IMG/VR virus record: IMGVR_UViG_3300047195_000881
Span: 1-23,881 of that record
Length of the DNA stretch: 23,881 bases
Strand: one strand, 5' to 3'
Source: a virus
The notes below the pieces were generated by a model that was not told the DNA's origin, did not search any database, and saw nothing but the letters and a program-made list of their open reading frames with translations. A program made the translations under genes and the position numbers. This document shows, piece by piece, positions 1 to 7,652 of this stretch (positions within the stretch are counted from its first letter, which is position 1; every line of letters begins with the position of its first letter).

Positions 1-347
1 GCTTTTTTTACACGTGGTGACCTGGGAGCCTTTTCGACGGGTGTATAATCTTTTTTCAAATCAGCATGCTTTAGCGCTGCAGAGTACGTAATACCCTCCT
101 TTGCCGCAAAAGCTTTGCAATGATCGAGCCATTTGTGAGGTCTCTTGCCTTCGGCTTTCATTTCAGGAGCGGCTTCTGCCTTGGCAACAAGAGGTTCTGC
201 TTTGGCGGCAGCGGCTGCTTCCAAAATTCTTGCTTGGGCTTTTGCTTTTGCCTTTGAAGTTTTCTTTGCGTGAATTGCACCAGATTCAGGATTGCTAACT
301 TCGTACCCATCAGCAGCTCCTGGTAATTTCTTGATTTGAGTTGGCAT
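1..347 (-). CDS. Small basic Lys/Ala-rich protein, 3' end outside window
   Basis: An open frame starts at the ATG complementary to 345-347 and continues without a stop to the left edge, so at least 115 residues are present and the C-terminus is missing. Residues 1-40 contain a short Gly/Tyr segment followed by HAKKTSKAKAKAQARIL. Residues 43-68 are Ala/Lys/Glu-rich and low complexity. Residues 73-101 form a compact module, WLDHCKAFAAKEGITYSAAL, followed by a lysine-rich end. From memory, both the Lys/Gln segment and the W-x2-H-x-K-x-F-A module occur in small basic proteins of giant viruses and PLVs; I cannot name a family. DNA binding or a virion-core role is inference from charge only. It lies on the same strand as the next two genes. 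Confidence 0.7.
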   Translation of the reverse strand, partial: MPTQIKKLPGAADGYEVSNPESGAIHAKKTSKAKAKAQARILEAAAAAKAEPLVAKAEAAPEMKAEGKRPHKWLDHCKAFAAKEGITYSAALKHADLKKDYTPVEKAPRSPRVKK

Positions 348-411
348 TCTTGTTTGGTGTTTTTTTTCTGTAATTATTGTCATTTCTCTGTAAATCGTTT
401 TCTTGTTCTTC

Positions 412-678
412 TTAAACACGATCCGCGCCGCGGGGAGATTCGGGGCTTTGTGGAGACGCAGACAATTCCCGTGCCGACTCACCACCACCCCGAGGTGACG
501 CTTCACTCAACGCAATTTCTGCGCGCACTTCCGCTTCTGTATCACGTTCAATATTAATCAAGCCAAAACAGCATTTGACATTAGAGCATTTTGACTTTAA
601 CGAGTAGCGAATACATAATCCAAGCGCAGTTCCTGCTGCACCTATCAAAACAATAGTCACTGGATCTGACAAAGACAT
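412..678 (-). CDS. Small single-span membrane protein (88 aa)
   Basis: A short frame begins with ATG behind a T-rich stretch on the plus strand, which is an A-rich leader on the coding strand. Residues 5-26 (PVTIVLIGAAGTALGLCIRYSL) form one hydrophobic segment. It is followed by a basic cysteine patch, KSKCSNVKCCFGLINIERD. The remaining 40 residues are Ser/Pro/Glu/Arg-rich and probably disordered. The TM-then-KxKC-x4-CC-x5-I-x-RD arrangement recalls small membrane proteins I associate with PLVs and mesomimiviruses, but I cannot give a function. A virion membrane or host-membrane role is inference. The C-terminal part is notably more GC-rich than the surrounding DNA. Confidence 0.7.
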   Translation of the reverse strand: MSLSDPVTIVLIGAAGTALGLCIRYSLKSKCSNVKCCFGLINIERDTEAEVRAEIALSEASPRGGGESARELSASPQSPESPRGADRV

Positions 679-750
679 TGTTTTTTCTTTTTTTTTCTTT
701 TTTTTTTTAAAATCTAAATTTCATTTAACTTTATTCTTTTTTTTTGTTTT

Positions 751-3687
751 CTACGTGGTAAGTGCGCACGATATACTCCAATTGAAGTCGACTGGTCCAG
801 CAGCACCACCACCTGATATGCCGCTGTATGAGTTCAGGTATAATCTAGCGCCAGTATAATTCGGATAGGTACCGTAGTAGTCTGGATATGATGTGGCAAG
901 TACTTCTCTTTGAAAACTATACGTACCCAACGTTGCAGTAAGAGTCATGACACGGAAAGTATGACCACCAGTTGCGTATAAGGTTATATCGTAAGCTCCA
1001 TATCCGTATTGGTTCCATCCTGTACTCGTAAATGTTGGGCTTATGAAAAAATCACCCCCACCGCCCAGGCCGCCGTCATTGTAACCACAACCCGCGGTGA
1101 TCAATGAAACAAATGTATTCAAATATGTTGTAGTGACTAGTTGCTTTGTATTCACGCCGATAACGGGTGCCTGGGTTCTAATTGTTGCTTGAAGAGTGGT
1201 GCTAACTGTCCCGGACTGCGCGTAAAAGTTGAAACCGGGATTCCCACCCCCATCGCCATTACATAACAGGTCCACTTCCCCTTCACCGCCACTTGCATTC
1301 CACCCAATCTGCAATCCGTTTAAAGGTGACGTCCCGACTGGTAGGGTGTAATTGCCGAGATTCATGACAACGCCCCGGCTAGACAGGATTTCTAAGAGGT
1401 TGCTGCCAGCTAAAGTTTGGATTTGATTAAAGTTGACGCCCTGATAGAGGCGGAGGGGATAATTGCGTACAAATAAATTACCAGTGACATCCATCTGCGG
1501 TGACCCTGGATTAAGAGATACGAACCCATTCACGTATGCGGGGTAATCTCCCGTTGTTGCTGACGAGATCATCATTAAATTGTAAGGCGCCACACTTGTT
1601 GTATTTGTGACGTGGATTGATGCTGACGGCACTACTGCGTTTGTAATTGCGCCCTGAACAAAGTGTGTGGTGGCGATATTGAGAGAGTCGTCGTTGAATG
1701 GCAGTGTTAGCGGATCAGGTGGTAATATCCCAATTAATGTGCTGGCAGTTGTTGAATTTTTATTATAAAAATTGAAACCCCCTGGGCCGAATTGTGAGGC
1801 GTTGACAAACTCAGTGCGCCCAAATCCAGTAGAATTCCATCCAACGACTAATCCGCGCGCGGTTGATGCTCCAGGAAGAACAAAACTCTGTCCTGGATCG
1901 AGTGCAATGCCAGTACCGAGCAGGGTTAAATAAAGCGTAGTGGGGTCAGTATAAATGGTGCTAAAATTCGCACCTTGAGCGAGTCGTAAGCTGCCGTTGA
2001 TTATAAACGTTTGAGCTTGGGGAATTGCTTGAATTAAATTGCTTACAAATTGCGCGTAATTGCCTGTCGTATTACCTGTGATTAATGGTATGTAGTATGG
2101 CGTATTTGCACTTGTTGCTGTAAACGTTGTCGTCTGCGCGACTATAGGATAAGCGCCGATGGCTCCCAGAACCCAATGCGTTGTTGGGATGATTGTCGAG
2201 TCGTCGTTGAATGGGATTGAATATGGGTTGTATGGCAAATATCCTACGAGTGTAGTGCTTAGTGATGTAGATTGACAATAGAAACGAAACCCTCCACCAC
2301 TACCTGTACCTCCTTGGTTTATAAAGTCTGTTTCGCCGTCAAATCCACCATTACCGTTCCAGCCGACATACAGGCCGCCAACACCGCTGGATACTCCAAC
2401 GGGTAGTTGGTAATTGTTGCCGGGTTCCAAATGAATTCCATTACTGAAAGACTTTAACGTCAAGTACAAATTGGTAGGATTTGTAAAAATTAGGTTGTAC
2501 GTCGTGCCTTGGTAAAAACGAATTTGTCCGTATAATGATAAAGCCTGAGTTCCTGGATTTACTGTCACGAAACTAGACACGAATTGCGGTTGTGCAGATG
2601 TGAAAGAATTACCGACGAGCGGCAAGAAATAATTCTGGTTTGCCGACGTTGCCGTGAATAAGGGGTCTGGCAATGCTGCTACAACCGTTTGCACCCACTG
2701 CGTTGTTGCTAAATAAACACTGTTATCATTTGTCGGTAAAAGCGTTAAAGGTATTCTCGCGTAGCGCACTGCTCCATTGGTGCTCGTTTGATTATAAAAA
2801 CTGAAACCGCCCATCAACGTATTACTCGAATTGAGAAAAATGGTTTCGCCAGAGTTGCCGAGAGAAAGTGTAGTTGCATACGCGGAAGAGGTGCCAGAAG
2901 GAAGAGTAGTTACATTCGTTGTGAAGCGGACAGAATTTACACTGCCGGATGTATTCGCGCCGATTTGTATTTGAGTACCACTTAATAAAATTTGTGTGAT
3001 GTTTGAATTCGAGGAGTTACGTAATTCCAAATAACCGCCGCTTTGAAGAACGACCCCTGTCTGCGCGCTAATGATGGGTACAACCATATTTACGTAGGAA
3101 GTGTTTTGCAAGTATGAAAATTCCATGAGTTCTGTGTTGATGCTACTGAAGTTTAGCCCCCACACTTGCAAACTGTCATCACAATTAAAGACAAGTGCCG
3201 TGCCGACTTGGTTCATGGTGCTCGTATAAAAATTCCCGACATTTTGGAATTCAAGTAAGTTGCCCTGAGCTAGTGTAACTGTAGCAAGATATTGCGTTGG
3301 GGAGTTGACTATAAAAATGTTATTCACCGTAAAATTATCTACAGTTAAATACGACTGGCCAGCGGCTGCTGATAGGGTCATGGTTCCTTGGCCGCCTAGT
3401 GAATCGGTCGCAATCCAAACAAATTCTCCATTTGGGGATGTATTCGTCATGACAAAATTGATACCGGCTTGAATGAGGCTTGTAAAGAAAGCACCTGTGC
3501 TATCGTATAGATATAATCCGAATCCGCCTAGCAGATTCACCACGTTGTTGAAAGAGTTTATTCCAAGAAACAAGTTTGCCAAGACTAAGCTGGCAAACCG
3601 AGTATAGACGTAGTAGACCGGATTGAAGATGGGCACCCCTCCATATCTTGGTGGCGGAAAAAAATTCGATGGGATTGACGTTGACAT
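751..3687 (-). CDS. Large repetitive fibre / receptor-binding protein (978 aa)
   Basis: This is a long Gly/Ser/Thr/Asn-rich protein with almost no charged residues, typical of viral fibres. The N-terminus carries FFPPPRYGGVPIFNPVYYV at residues 9-27; its FNPVYY (21-26) resembles the adenovirus fibre tail motif that binds the penton base. Residues 31-80 are hydrophobic and may form a trimeric shaft root. From about residue 250 a unit of about 174 residues repeats. Its landmark is a D(N/D)S-x4-TT-x-(W/F)V element at 321, 495 and 666, with a degenerate copy near 845. Each unit also carries GWN and GGFxFY landmarks. D-(N/D)-S-x-x-x-ATT-x-W/Y-V motifs are common in phage tail fibres. The C-terminal 110 residues are a separate Gly/Tyr-rich domain. 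The start is the first ATG after the A-rich leader. It is divergent from the zinc-finger gene at 3757. Confidence 0.85.
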   Translation of the reverse strand: MSTSIPSNFFPPPRYGGVPIFNPVYYVYTRFASLVLANLFLGINSFNNVVNLLGGFGLYLYDSTGAFFTSLIQAGINFVMTNTSPNGEFVWIATDSLGGQGTMTLSAAAGQSYLTVDNFTVNNIFIVNSPTQYLATVTLAQGNLLEFQNVGNFYTSTMNQVGTALVFNCDDSLQVWGLNFSSINTELMEFSYLQNTSYVNMVVPIISAQTGVVLQSGGYLELRNSSNSNITQILLSGTQIQIGANTSGSVNSVRFTTNVTTLPSGTSSAYATTLSLGNSGETIFLNSSNTLMGGFSFYNQTSTNGAVRYARIPLTLLPTNDNSVYLATTQWVQTVVAALPDPLFTATSANQNYFLPLVGNSFTSAQPQFVSSFVTVNPGTQALSLYGQIRFYQGTTYNLIFTNPTNLYLTLKSFSNGIHLEPGNNYQLPVGVSSGVGGLYVGWNGNGGFDGETDFINQGGTGSGGGFRFYCQSTSLSTTLVGYLPYNPYSIPFNDDSTIIPTTHWVLGAIGAYPIVAQTTTFTATSANTPYYIPLITGNTTGNYAQFVSNLIQAIPQAQTFIINGSLRLAQGANFSTIYTDPTTLYLTLLGTGIALDPGQSFVLPGASTARGLVVGWNSTGFGRTEFVNASQFGPGGFNFYNKNSTTASTLIGILPPDPLTLPFNDDSLNIATTHFVQGAITNAVVPSASIHVTNTTSVAPYNLMMISSATTGDYPAYVNGFVSLNPGSPQMDVTGNLFVRNYPLRLYQGVNFNQIQTLAGSNLLEILSSRGVVMNLGNYTLPVGTSPLNGLQIGWNASGGEGEVDLLCNGDGGGNPGFNFYAQSGTVSTTLQATIRTQAPVIGVNTKQLVTTTYLNTFVSLITAGCGYNDGGLGGGGDFFISPTFTSTGWNQYGYGAYDITLYATGGHTFRVMTLTATLGTYSFQREVLATSYPDYYGTYPNYTGARLYLNSYSGISGGGAAGPVDFNWSISCALTT

Positions 3688-3756
3688 TTTTTTTCAAATT
3701 TATGAGTTTTAATTTATTTATAAACTATTGCTTTTAATCAAATTAAAAACTCAAAA
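3688..3756. promoter_or_regulatory. Divergent promoter region with a dyad
   Basis: The 69 bp between the minus-strand fibre gene and the plus-strand zinc-finger gene must drive both. It contains an imperfect dyad, GAGTTTTAATTT at 3704-3715 and AAATTAAAAACTC at 3740-3752, so both genes see a nearly identical A-rich sequence before their ATG. No AAAATTGA is present. Function is inferred from position. Confidence 0.45.
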
Positions 3757-4113
3757 ATGAAAATTATAGTTTGTCAGTCCTGCGGGGCGGCCATACGCTC
3801 CTCATCTAAAATAAGTCATCTCAATACTAAGTTACACAAGAGCAGAATGCAAGAAAAAGAGAATGCAAAGCTTAAGGAAATTGAATCTGCAAAACAATTA
3901 AAAATATTTAACAAAGCATGTAGAAAGGCAGGATTAATCATGGAATTCGAAACCCCGAAAGAAGGATTTGACACGTTTGACGATCTACATGTAGATCCCG
4001 ATGCGTTCAGAGATGATGAGGATGAAGCCATGCAAGAAGAATTAATTTTGCAACAAGCAGAAAAAAAATTGAAAAAAATTGAAAATACGATTCAAGAAAA
4101 AGAAGAAAAGTAA
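3757..4113 (+). CDS. C2H2-type zinc-finger protein with coiled-coil tail (118 aa)
   Basis: Residues 6-28 show C-x2-C-x11-H-x5-H (CQSCG...SHLNTKLH), a compact C2H2 zinc-binding unit of the kind used for nucleic-acid binding. Residues 30-60 are Lys/Glu-rich and likely helical. Residues 70-95 are strongly acidic (DDLHVDPDAFRDDEDE), and the tail of about 25 residues is a Lys/Glu coiled coil. The protein family is not one I can name. The last codons contain AAAAAATTGA twice, and the second copy sits 56 bp before the next gene's ATG, so the 3' end may double as that gene's promoter. A role as a viral DNA/RNA-binding regulator is inference. Confidence 0.8.
   Translation: MKIIVCQSCGAAIRSSSKISHLNTKLHKSRMQEKENAKLKEIESAKQLKIFNKACRKAGLIMEFETPKEGFDTFDDLHVDPDAFRDDEDEAMQEELILQQAEKKLKKIENTIQEKEEK
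4075..4082 (+). promoter_or_regulatory. AAAATTGA early-type promoter element (GIY-YIG gene)
   Basis: AAAATTGA ends 56 bp before the ATG at 4138, the same spacing seen before the right-hand accessory genes. A second copy lies at 4065-4072. Both lie inside the Lys/Ile-coding 3' end of the preceding gene, so coding coincidence is possible. Confidence 0.45.
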
Positions 4114-4137
4114 CAAAAAACAAAACATACAAAAAAT

Positions 4138-4755
4138 ATGCCAAATTATCAAGACACTGTCATTTATAAAATAAGTTGTGCCGGTCAGGACTACGTAGGG
4201 CATACTACGAATTATAAAAGAAGATGCATCCAACACAAATCTGATTGCACATGTGAAACAAGTCAAAAATATAATTCGCCGTTATATAAACATATACGTG
4301 CAAATGGTGGGGTTGAATCGTGTGAATTTTTAATTTTAGAAAAGTATCCATGTAACACGGGAGAGGAAGCTCGATTACGCGAACAACATTGGTATAGAGA
4401 AGTCAATGCTGCATTAAATGTGGTAACACCTGGCCAGACTCAAGTTGATTATCGAGAAATAAATCGTGATATACTTCTTATTAAAAAGCATAATTATTAT
4501 AATAAAAATCGCAAAAAAATATTACTAGAACAAAAAGAATATAGATCTACAAACGTTGAACATCGAAAACAATATCAATATGTTTACAAAGAAAAAAATC
4601 GCGAGGCTATCAATATGAAACAAAATCAAAAGTATTATCAAAATCACGATAAAAATAAAGCAGATAGAAGAGCGGCATACCATGCAAATAAAAAGCTCAA
4701 GGTTTCGTCTCTTCCACAAAAGGAGCAGCAGCTGGTTTCAAGTCCAAATCCGTAA
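4138..4755 (+). CDS. GIY-YIG homing-type endonuclease (205 aa)
   Basis: The GIY-YIG fold is recognisable. IYKI at 9-12 and YVG at 19-21 are the GIY and YIG elements, RRCIQH at 28-33 supplies the conserved Arg/His helix, and EARLREQHWYRE at 77-88 contains the metal-binding glutamate (E82). This nuclease family cuts DNA as free-standing or intron-borne homing enzymes. Residues 105-190 are a Lys/Tyr/Asn-rich tail with irregular repeats of about 18-20 residues (YYNKNRKKI, KEYRSTN, YVYKEKNRE, KYYQNHDKN), probably helical and DNA-binding. The last 18 residues are antisense to the ATPase 3' end; the two genes overlap by 59 bp tail to tail. A selfish element inserted beside a conserved gene is the natural reading. 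Confidence 0.9.
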   Translation: MPNYQDTVIYKISCAGQDYVGHTTNYKRRCIQHKSDCTCETSQKYNSPLYKHIRANGGVESCEFLILEKYPCNTGEEARLREQHWYREVNAALNVVTPGQTQVDYREINRDILLIKKHNYYNKNRKKILLEQKEYRSTNVEHRKQYQYVYKEKNREAINMKQNQKYYQNHDKNKADRRAAYHANKKLKVSSLPQKEQQLVSSPNP

Positions 4756-5467
4756 AAGGTGTCCAATTCATACGTATTTTATATTTAGGTTCAAAGCTTT
4801 CGCAGTCTATAAGCATCCAATCTTTTTTTTGTTCAGTGGCGCGGTCGTAATACGCCTTCAACTCCTCCTTTGATAAGCCGTGAGAATGCTGTGACGCAAT
4901 AGCTGTTAAATCTCTAGCAGAACCTAAACGCTTTATAAACAAAGCAGATAACTGCAGGCGAATCATGCGTGGCACTTCGTGAAAGATCTGTGTTATAAAT
5001 ATGAGACTCACTCCCATTTTGCGTGCGCGAATAAAATACTCGCACAGTGGTACCATCTCCCTTTTGGACGAGGTAATTTGATCATCGAGCACAAGGAGGG
5101 TTTGCATGGTTTTGTCTATCTTGTTCAAATCCGGCAATTTGCTTAGCGTACCTTCTATTACTTCAATGCCCTTGTCAGAGTACTCGTCATTTAGCCATTG
5201 ATACAAGGGTTCATGTGCCATTCTTGTTAAAATAGTAATCTTTTCGAATGTTCCCGTAAATGCACGCATAATGCTAAGCAACGTTTGAGTTTTGCCGCTT
5301 CCCGATGACCCGCAAATAAGAATACGAAAAGGTAAGTTTAAATGATGCATTTCGTAACCAGGATTATGCGATTCGGTAATATATTTCTTGGGTATTTTTT
5401 TATACCATTCAATTTGCTCACCATCATCTTTTTTTTCTTCTTCCTTTTTTGCTTTTTTTGGCGGCAT
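4697..5467 (-). CDS. A32/FtsK-type DNA-packaging ATPase (256 aa)
   Basis: This is the genome-packaging motor ATPase of PLVs, virophages and nucleocytoplasmic large DNA viruses. Residues 1-17 are a Lys/Glu-rich leader. Walker A is GSSGSGKT at 53-60, Walker B is TLLVLDDQI at 123-131, and the downstream FITQIFHEVPRMIRLQLSA region matches the sensor (TQ) strand and following helix of the family. Length is normal for the group. The gene is on the opposite strand to the rest of the morphogenesis cluster and is divergent from 5542, with a 74-bp shared promoter region. Its 3' end overlaps the GIY-YIG gene by 59 bp. The ATP-driven translocation function is established for the family, not shown here. 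Confidence 0.95.
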   Translation of the reverse strand: MPPKKAKKEEEKKDDGEQIEWYKKIPKKYITESHNPGYEMHHLNLPFRILICGSSGSGKTQTLLSIMRAFTGTFEKITILTRMAHEPLYQWLNDEYSDKGIEVIEGTLSKLPDLNKIDKTMQTLLVLDDQITSSKREMVPLCEYFIRARKMGVSLIFITQIFHEVPRMIRLQLSALFIKRLGSARDLTAIASQHSHGLSKEELKAYYDRATEQKKDWMLIDCESFEPKYKIRMNWTPFTDLDLKPAAAPFVEETKP

Positions 5468-5541
5468 TTTTTTCTTAATAATTTTTTTTAGAAGAAGTTA
5501 AAACTTTGTTTTTATAACATTAATAATTAAAAAAAATAGAA
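5468..5541. promoter_or_regulatory. Divergent promoter region, ATPase / proline-rich protein
   Basis: Seventy-four AT-rich bases separate two divergent start codons and must hold both promoters. It has T-tracts on the ATPase side and an A-rich leader before the plus-strand ATG. No AAAATTGA element is seen in either direction, which groups both genes with the structural set. Confidence 0.4.
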
Positions 5542-6393
5542 ATGTCCCGCTATGCTAGCCCAAATGGAAAATTTCGTTTTCAATCGCCATCAAAACAACC
5601 CCCTGTGATTCAGGTTGAAATAAAGAAGGCCGAACCTGCTCCCATACCACCACCACCGCCCCCACCACCTCCACCTCCACCAGCTCCTTTGCCAGTCTAT
5701 GTTCCTATGTTGCCTCTTGAATCAATAAAGGAGATTGTTGTGCCGCAAAAAGTAGAAGACGCGAACGACAAATGGGAGAGGGCGATGAAGGTAGAGGCAA
5801 AGGGCGCAAATATCATTTTAGATACAAAGCCGACGGTATCTTTTAGCGAAGGAAAGCTAGTCAGGACTCGTCGTGTGTTTACAAAAGCGGTTGACTTGCA
5901 AGGCTCGGTTTTACAAGCACAAAAGCCTGCGTTCAGCTATGTTCGGTTTGGTACAATCTTTTTGCACAAGTTACAGCTACAAACGAAATCGACATTGAAT
6001 TTCAAAAGGGGTGAAAGCTTGCTGGCATCGATCAAAGAGCTACCGCCAAAGCCAGTTTCTTGCTTGATGCAACAGTATGTACTGAACTTTCTGCAAACAG
6101 GCAAAATGGATTGGGATTCCTATTCTAAAATTAGCATCGACGAGAAACTGTTCTTTGAACATGGACTGCGAGTAGGAAATTTGTTGGACGTCCTAGAAAA
6201 CAAGTTTACATCTAGTATGGAAAAAGATAATGAAACCATTGAGTTCGACGAGTTAAAGGCTCAATTTATGGATGGCGAGGACGACCCCGTGTTCCTGCGT
6301 AAATTCCGAAGACTTATCATTCGTTTCATTAATGACGGCCGTTTGACAAATTCCATTGGAACGAGTCTACTAATGCAAGTTTCTGCGCTATGA
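5542..6393 (+). CDS. Proline-rich PLV cluster protein of unknown function (283 aa)
   Basis: The N-terminal 60 residues are disordered-looking and contain an uninterrupted proline run at about 36-47, inside a Pro/Ala/Val stretch. From about residue 75 onward the composition is that of a folded, mixed alpha/beta protein. The end is basic and helical (FLRKFRRLIIRFINDGRL). I do not recognise the family. Its location directly before the penton and capsid genes, same strand, suggests a virion or assembly role, for example a scaffold or minor component, but this is inference from context only. The start follows the A-rich leader AAAAAAAATAGAAATG. Confidence 0.8.
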   Translation: MSRYASPNGKFRFQSPSKQPPVIQVEIKKAEPAPIPPPPPPPPPPPPAPLPVYVPMLPLESIKEIVVPQKVEDANDKWERAMKVEAKGANIILDTKPTVSFSEGKLVRTRRVFTKAVDLQGSVLQAQKPAFSYVRFGTIFLHKLQLQTKSTLNFKRGESLLASIKELPPKPVSCLMQQYVLNFLQTGKMDWDSYSKISIDEKLFFEHGLRVGNLLDVLENKFTSSMEKDNETIEFDELKAQFMDGEDDPVFLRKFRRLIIRFINDGRLTNSIGTSLLMQVSAL

Positions 6394-6446
6394 AGAAAAG
6401 AAATTTAAATATGTTTGCAAAAGTTTAATTAAAAAGAAAACGAAAA

Positions 6447-7328
6447 ATGCGCACTATTATTTTAGGACAAAGCAACATAATTCCCAATACAGGCAATTCG
6501 CAATTTTTATATCGTTTCCCAACGAGTGCTCGTTTGGACCCCCGTCAGAAGTTGGCAGTGAGTAGCATTACTATGACGTACTCGACGTATAACATAACTG
6601 CGGCGAACGGGAACAACACTTATTCCTATGTGTGGTTTGACGGACTTGCGTATGCCGTAGTAATGCCGGATGGGTTCTATACCATTGACATGATTAACAG
6701 CTATTTGCAATTTACGTTTATCAACAATGGCCACTACATGATTGCGCCAAACGGAGAAAACGTCTACTTCGCGGTCATCACGGCAAACATTACAACTTTT
6801 ACGGTTGAGGTTGTTGTTTTCCCATGCTCGTCCACGCTGTACCCAACAACAGGAGCATCTCCGTATGTCATCCCACCTGGCGCAGCGCCCGTGTGGACTC
6901 CTCCAGTTACTGCAATTGTGCCGCAGCTTATCATACTAGCGACAAATTTTAGAAACATTATTGGATATGCTGCTGGGAGTTATCCTGCGTTTCAATCTTA
7001 CACGACGATCCAGGCTTTCCAATCTACATCTGTTCCGCAAATCTCGCCGTTGACGAGTTATGTGTTTCAGTGTTCACTAATTAACAACTTGTATAGTGTT
7101 CCGAATAGTTTGTTTTATTCGTTTACGCCTCAAGTGCCGTTTGGAACACAGATGGTTATTGAGCCCAAATTCCCGATTGCGGTGCCGATCTTTGAGGGCA
7201 CTTACAGCACTTTTACACTGCAAATCACGGACCAGAACTTTAAACCGGTGACGATCATTGATCCGAATATGATTATTGTGCTAGGAATTACTGGGTGCGA
7301 GTCTCATGAAACGTCTTCGTTGGCTTAA
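6447..7328 (+). CDS. Minor capsid (penton-like) protein (293 aa)
   Basis: The beginning (MRTIILGQSNIIPNTGNSQF then YRFPTSARL) and the block LAVSSITMTYSTYNITAANG followed by NTYSYVW match, from memory, the minor capsid or penton protein of PgVV-like PLVs, where the sequence reads roughly 'sl.myysw.nit...nnt.sy.w'. The rest is beta-rich with a conserved-looking FRNIIGYAAGSYP near the middle. It is expected to fold as a single jelly roll and to form pentamers at the capsid vertices, where fibres attach. It lies between a proline-rich protein and the capsid gene, on the same strand. The leader TTAAAAAGAAAACGAAAAATG resembles those of other structural genes. The fold assignment rests on remembered patterns, not an alignment. 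Confidence 0.8.
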   Translation: MRTIILGQSNIIPNTGNSQFLYRFPTSARLDPRQKLAVSSITMTYSTYNITAANGNNTYSYVWFDGLAYAVVMPDGFYTIDMINSYLQFTFINNGHYMIAPNGENVYFAVITANITTFTVEVVVFPCSSTLYPTTGASPYVIPPGAAPVWTPPVTAIVPQLIILATNFRNIIGYAAGSYPAFQSYTTIQAFQSTSVPQISPLTSYVFQCSLINNLYSVPNSLFYSFTPQVPFGTQMVIEPKFPIAVPIFEGTYSTFTLQITDQNFKPVTIIDPNMIIVLGITGCESHETSSLA

Positions 7329-7375
7329 AAATACGAAATAAATACAAAATGTATTTTTTTTTTAAAAGACGAAAA

Positions 7376-7585
7376 ATGCGCATTCATCATTTACGATCTG
7401 GAAAAACGCAGATGCATGCAAGCGGTCAGAACATAGCAGTGGACACGTCGGAGCATTTGCCATCTGCGAAAGCGGCTTCAGCAGATCACATTCCTGAAAT
7501 ATTGAAATTGGAAAATATGAAGATACGCAAAGTCGCCCCAGAGATGGGAAAGGTAAAGATACAAAAGAAATACATTAATTTTTAA
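7376..7585 (+). CDS. Small basic protein in capsid cluster (69 aa)
   Basis: The upstream in-frame ATG at 7349 would add MYFFFKRRK, but I chose 7376. The leader TTTAAAAGACGAAAAATGCG there matches the leader of the penton gene, whose ATG is also preceded by ACGAAAA and followed by CG. The product (MRIHHLRSGKTQMHASGQNI...KVKIQKKYINF) is basic with His and Lys and no membrane segment. No family is recognised. Wedged between penton and major capsid genes on the same strand, it may be a minor virion or core protein; that is inference. Confidence 0.6.
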   Translation: MRIHHLRSGKTQMHASGQNIAVDTSEHLPSAKAASADHIPEILKLENMKIRKVAPEMGKVKIQKKYINF

Positions 7586-7652
7586 GAACGGCCTTAAAAA
7601 AGATATAAATACGAAATTTGAAATCGAAGCAAAAAAAAAAGAAAAAACAAAA

